Assembly: GCA_902796785.1 (NCBI GenBank)
Contig: CADBQJ010000036.1
Coordinates: forward strand, 1-7,237
Source: Fibrobacter succinogenes
Lineage (GTDB): Bacteria > Fibrobacterota > Fibrobacteria > Fibrobacterales > CADBQJ01
Reading direction: 5' to 3'
DNA length: 7,237 bases
Positions 4,263-7,237 of the stretch are shown piece after piece; the stretch's first letter is position 1, and each line of letters begins with the position of its first letter. Both the position numbers and the translations under genes were made by a program. A model generated the notes under the pieces. That model was not told the DNA's origin. It saw only the letters and a program-made list of their open reading frames with translations, and made no database searches.

Positions 4263-7237
4263 ATGAAGCAAATCGACGTTCTTCTCTCCCTCTCCGCGCG
4301 CGCGGCCGTCGCCGCCGCGCTTCTGGGCGTTCCCCTCTTCGCCGACGGCGGCGGGGTGCAGGGGACGGTCACCAAGGGGGCCTCCACCGGGGCGCTGACC
4401 AACTACACGACCTCCTCGCAGAAGGTCGGCCTCCGCCTCTGGAACGACAAGGCGCTGCCCGCCTCCAAGCCCTATCCCTTCAACAACTCCGACTATCCCG
4501 ACGTCTCGGGACAGGCGCCGGGCGGGCTCTACTACCAGGACCTCTGGCCCGTGACCTTCTCCTCGCCGCTCGCCGCGGGGGACAAGTACAGCTACGACGG
4601 CCCCTGGGGCTACGAGTTCTCCGCCTCCGGCCGCGCCGAGACGCTGATCAAGACCGGGACGTGCAACGCCATCGGCGCGCGGACCGACGCCGACCCCATC
4701 TCGGTCTCGGAACTGGCCGCGCTGATGCAGAACCCCGCCTACTACGCCGAGACCTACCGCTATTCCGGCGGCGACCGGCTCGGCTCGCACGGCGGCGCCT
4801 ACTCCGGCGGCATCTTCGACACCTTCTTCGGCGAAACGCAGTTCCAGTTCGCCATCCCCGGCCGTCCCGAGGAGACCGGCAACGGCGCGGTCGGCGTCTC
4901 CGGCAAGTGGATGAACAACTGCGGCGCCTCCTACTGCGCCTCCGCGTCCGGCGACCACGTCGCCTTCGACGTGAACCGCGGCGGCCAGGGGGCCCTCTTC
5001 TGGATGGCGCTGGTGGCCAACCAGGAGTACTTCGGCATCGACCTCCAGATGATGATCGGCATCGGGATGAAGGAGTCGAACCTGCTGACCGACAACAACA
5101 ACTACACGGCCGCGCAGGACATCGGCAACCTCACCTCCTTCGCCATCGACCAGGGCTACGGCACGATGCACGACCTGGTGCCCACGCTGCCCAACCTCTT
5201 CCAGTTCGGCATCGACGGCGGCTCCTATTCGCGCCCCGACGGCCTTCCCTACTGGCGCTACACCGGCGACGCCGCCGGCGGCCAGGGGCTCTCGCAGGAG
5301 CAGTGGCAGAACATGATCTCCAACGACGGGTCGATGTCGGTCAACGCCGTCCTCTCGTCGGCCGCCTTCTGGCACATGACCAACAACATCCTCTCCTCCT
5401 GCTCGAACCTCGGCTACAAGCAGCTCCTGGAGAACTCCTCCTCCGGCTACAGCGACCCCGCCGCCGGCTTCTGCCTCGCCTCGCTCCTCTACAACAAGGG
5501 CGTGGGGACGACCGCGGTCTACACCGAGATCGACCCGGCCGGCAAGCTGAACTCGCTGCTGAACAACCAGAACGCCTGCGAGACCATCAACAGCGACATC
5601 GCCGGCAACATCGGCGGCTACGCGGGCCCCGTGGTGGACAACGCGCGGCGCCTCATCAGCGCCTCGGTCCGCGCCGAGACCGACCCCTCCGTCGAGATCC
5701 TCGACCGCTGGATCACGCTCGACCAGGTGAAGCGCTTCTGGTTCGGCCAGGTCTCGCTGACCGACCCCACCCCCTGCACGCCCGCCACCTCCCCGCGCAG
5801 CCAGTACGGCGGCCTCCTCATGCACTTCAACATGAGCACCGAGGAACGCCAGGCCATCTGGGACGACGTGGAGGCGGCGTTCAACCTCCAGGCGCAGAAG
5901 TGGGGCGGCGGGAAGATCTCGCTGCGCTACGACTGGATCTCGAACCTGCGCGTGGTGAAGTCGAAGATCCCCACGACCGTGGAGGTGAGCCTGGTCGACT
6001 GGATGGCGAACTTCATCAAGCAGTACAGCAACGGCACGCTCGACGGCTCCGGCCAGCACATCGACAACACCTTCCCCTTCATCCTCGACGCGTCCCCCGC
6101 GGAGGCCTCCGACCCCGAAGGGTTCGGCATCGAGGTCCACGCCGCCGAGCTCCACGCCGACCGCAACGCGAACGGCTGGGACCGCGGCATCGCCGACGTG
6201 GAGTGGACGGTCGACACGCTCTGGCGCAGCTGGTCCGCGGCGAAGGTCAACAAGACCACCGGCAACGCCTTCGACGCCATCTACAAGGTCGACCTGGGCA
6301 AGAGCGACCTGGGCGCCGTCGCCACCTCGGGCGGCTGGGTCTGGGTGCGCGCCGTCGACAGCTGCGGCAACGCCGTCGCGTCGAAGGTCCGCGTGACCGC
6401 GGTGAAGTACCCGAAGATCGCCGAGGCGTACATCGAGGACACCGACGGCGACGGCAACGGCGACAGGATCACCGTCGTCACGACGCAGGACGACGACGTC
6501 TCGTCGCGCCTGCAGGACGCCACCTCCTTCCGCTACTCCTGGCCCACCTCCGACGCCTTCGTCGACGGGGCCGCGTTCCTCTCCGAGGTGAAGAAGGGGC
6601 CGGGCACGTTCACGTTCGAGGACAAGACCCTCGTCGGCGGCGCCAACAGCGGCCTGGGCGGCAAGGTGGAGATCGGCATCCCCGGCACGACGGTCAAGGG
6701 GGCGATCGCCGACCGCGTGGGCCCGGTGATCAAGTACGCCAGCATCCTCGAAAGCGAACCCGAGATCCTCTACGTGCTGATGAGCGAGAACGTCGCCGAC
6801 CTGACGAATCCGACGGGCTCCTACCTGATCGTCAACGGCTCCGCGCGCGCCATCACGAACGTGGTCAAGCAGGACCAGTCGTGGGCCTTCACGCTGGCCG
6901 AGCCCCTCGACCCCGTTCAGGTGAAGGCGGGCTCGGTGAAGGTCAAGCTCGTGACCGGCTCGGTCTCCGACGTGGCGGGCAACGCCACCCCCGACAACAA
7001 CCAGGAGGTGACGGTGCAGCTCGACGAAGGCCCCGTGCCGCTGGCCGAGGACGGCAACGTCTACCTCGACCGCGACGGCAACGGCCGCATGGACCGCGTC
7101 CAGCTGACCTTCGCGCGCCCGATCACCGACGCCAAGCTCGCCACGATGAAGGTGACCTACACCTGGCGCGAGGCGGGCAAGCAGATCCGCTACTACACCG
7201 ACTCGCTGCCCGGCGAGAAGATGACGATCGACCCGCA
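4263..7237 (+). CDS. Paralogue of gene 1: large secreted multidomain protein, 3' end outside window
   Basis: The frame is open from ATG 4263 to the window edge (991 whole codons). It begins MKQIDVLLSLSARAAVAAALL, a short typical signal peptide probably cleaved after A27 (PLFA before DGGG). It aligns with gene 1 throughout: YQDLWP versus YKDMWP near the N-terminus, a shared GETQFQFAIP block, and a core with KESNL (E271), LFQFG (Q314) and LYNKG (410 region). Shared cysteines occur in NNC, GFC, NAC and DSCGNAV contexts. After the core come an Ig/FN3-like module (VEWTVDTLWRSW), the loop DTDGDGNGD (726-734), a DRVGP module (817) where gene 1's FSE reads MSE (840-842), and a second loop DRDGNGRMD (936-944). 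Aligned to gene 1, about 340 residues should lie beyond the edge: the second GP/FSE module and the FlgD-like C-terminal domain. Export and surface location are inferred from the signal peptide and gene 1. No enzymatic role can be assigned with confidence. Confidence 0.88.
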   Translation, partial: MKQIDVLLSLSARAAVAAALLGVPLFADGGGVQGTVTKGASTGALTNYTTSSQKVGLRLWNDKALPASKPYPFNNSDYPDVSGQAPGGLYYQDLWPVTFSSPLAAGDKYSYDGPWGYEFSASGRAETLIKTGTCNAIGARTDADPISVSELAALMQNPAYYAETYRYSGGDRLGSHGGAYSGGIFDTFFGETQFQFAIPGRPEETGNGAVGVSGKWMNNCGASYCASASGDHVAFDVNRGGQGALFWMALVANQEYFGIDLQMMIGIGMKESNLLTDNNNYTAAQDIGNLTSFAIDQGYGTMHDLVPTLPNLFQFGIDGGSYSRPDGLPYWRYTGDAAGGQGLSQEQWQNMISNDGSMSVNAVLSSAAFWHMTNNILSSCSNLGYKQLLENSSSGYSDPAAGFCLASLLYNKGVGTTAVYTEIDPAGKLNSLLNNQNACETINSDIAGNIGGYAGPVVDNARRLISASVRAETDPSVEILDRWITLDQVKRFWFGQVSLTDPTPCTPATSPRSQYGGLLMHFNMSTEERQAIWDDVEAAFNLQAQKWGGGKISLRYDWISNLRVVKSKIPTTVEVSLVDWMANFIKQYSNGTLDGSGQHIDNTFPFILDASPAEASDPEGFGIEVHAAELHADRNANGWDRGIADVEWTVDTLWRSWSAAKVNKTTGNAFDAIYKVDLGKSDLGAVATSGGWVWVRAVDSCGNAVASKVRVTAVKYPKIAEAYIEDTDGDGNGDRITVVTTQDDDVSSRLQDATSFRYSWPTSDAFVDGAAFLSEVKKGPGTFTFEDKTLVGGANSGLGGKVEIGIPGTTVKGAIADRVGPVIKYASILESEPEILYVLMSENVADLTNPTGSYLIVNGSARAITNVVKQDQSWAFTLAEPLDPVQVKAGSVKVKLVTGSVSDVAGNATPDNNQEVTVQLDEGPVPLAEDGNVYLDRDGNGRMDRVQLTFARPITDAKLATMKVTYTWREAGKQIRYYTDSLPGEKMTIDP
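5889..5936 (+). repeat. 48-base block identical to 1907-1954 (copy in gene 2)
   Basis: This is the gene 2 partner of the identical block at the end of the conserved core, encoding QAQKWGGGKISLRYDW. The two copies lie 3982 bases apart in direct orientation, so recombination between them could produce a fusion or a deletion. Confidence 0.9.
6402..6475 (+). repeat. 74-base near-identical block shared with 2405-2478 (copy in gene 2)
   Basis: This is the gene 2 partner of the calcium-loop block. It differs by a single codon (ACC for GAG), giving DTDGDGNGD instead of DEDGDGNGD. The Asp positions expected to bind a metal are unchanged. Confidence 0.9.
6692..6747 (+). repeat. 56-base near-identical block shared with 2695-2750 (copy in gene 2)
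   Basis: This is the gene 2 partner of the module-junction block encoding IADRVGPVIKYASI. Similarity falls off abruptly straight after it (LESEPEILYVLMSE versus RPDAPDTLYVIFSE). Confidence 0.88.

Noticed and set aside
223..4266. A second 1347-codon open frame on the + strand overlapping gene 1 almost end to end, its stop overlapping gene 2's ATG
   Set aside because: Its translation is extremely rich in Arg, Gly and Ala with no domain or signal peptide, as expected when a strongly G/C-third-position gene is read out of frame. The 206-4249 frame has clear motifs and a full-length paralogue.
4242..6155. A 637-codon open frame on the - strand opposite gene 2
   Set aside because: It is Val/Gly/Ala/Arg/Glu-rich, low in complexity and without motifs. 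It is the antisense shadow of gene 2, whose + frame aligns with gene 1.

Overview
This 7.2 kb window is GC-rich, apart from a more mixed 5' leader with A and T tracts. It holds two very large tandem genes on the + strand. Gene 1 (206-4249) is complete at up to 1347 aa. Gene 2 (4263 to beyond the right edge) is open at the 3' end, with 991 whole codons visible. Thirteen bases separate gene 1's stop from gene 2's ATG, with an AGGA ribosome-binding site between them, so the pair is almost certainly one operon. No tRNA, rRNA, CRISPR array or transposase gene is visible.

The two proteins are paralogues that align along their whole shared length. Each starts with a Sec-type signal peptide. Next come an aromatic-rich N-terminal region and a large conserved core of about 330 residues that I cannot assign to a known family. 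The core carries KE(T/S)N, (M/L)FQ(Y/F)G and LYNKG motifs and conserved cysteines. The rest is a chain of beta-sandwich-like modules: an Ig/FN3-like module, then an alternation of domains opening with an Asp-rich calcium-type loop (DxDxDGxxD) and domains opening with DRVGP or DAMGP followed by an FSE motif. Gene 1 ends in a FlgD-Ig/T9SS-like C-terminal domain (W-N-...-GRLVGTGAYI) and the tail LFGVTR. Gene 2's equivalent lies outside the window. Both products should be exported and are likely large surface or extracellular proteins. The core's function is unknown.

The modular style (calcium-loop beta domains, 'DTLYVIFSE' modules, a 'GTGAY' C-terminal domain ending in GV-[KT]-R) resembles large secreted proteins of Fibrobacterota as I recall them, and this would be a high-GC member. 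That placement is inference from protein style only; there is no marker gene here.

The most interesting features are the tandem duplication of a large unassigned secreted protein and several patches of near-perfect nucleotide identity between otherwise diverged copies, which suggest gene conversion or strong constraint. There is also a weak lysozyme/transglycosylase-like motif pattern in the core. The 205-base leader holds a bipartite hairpin, a repeated TTTTGCGAAA element and a second weak hairpin, but no convincing sigma-70 promoter.
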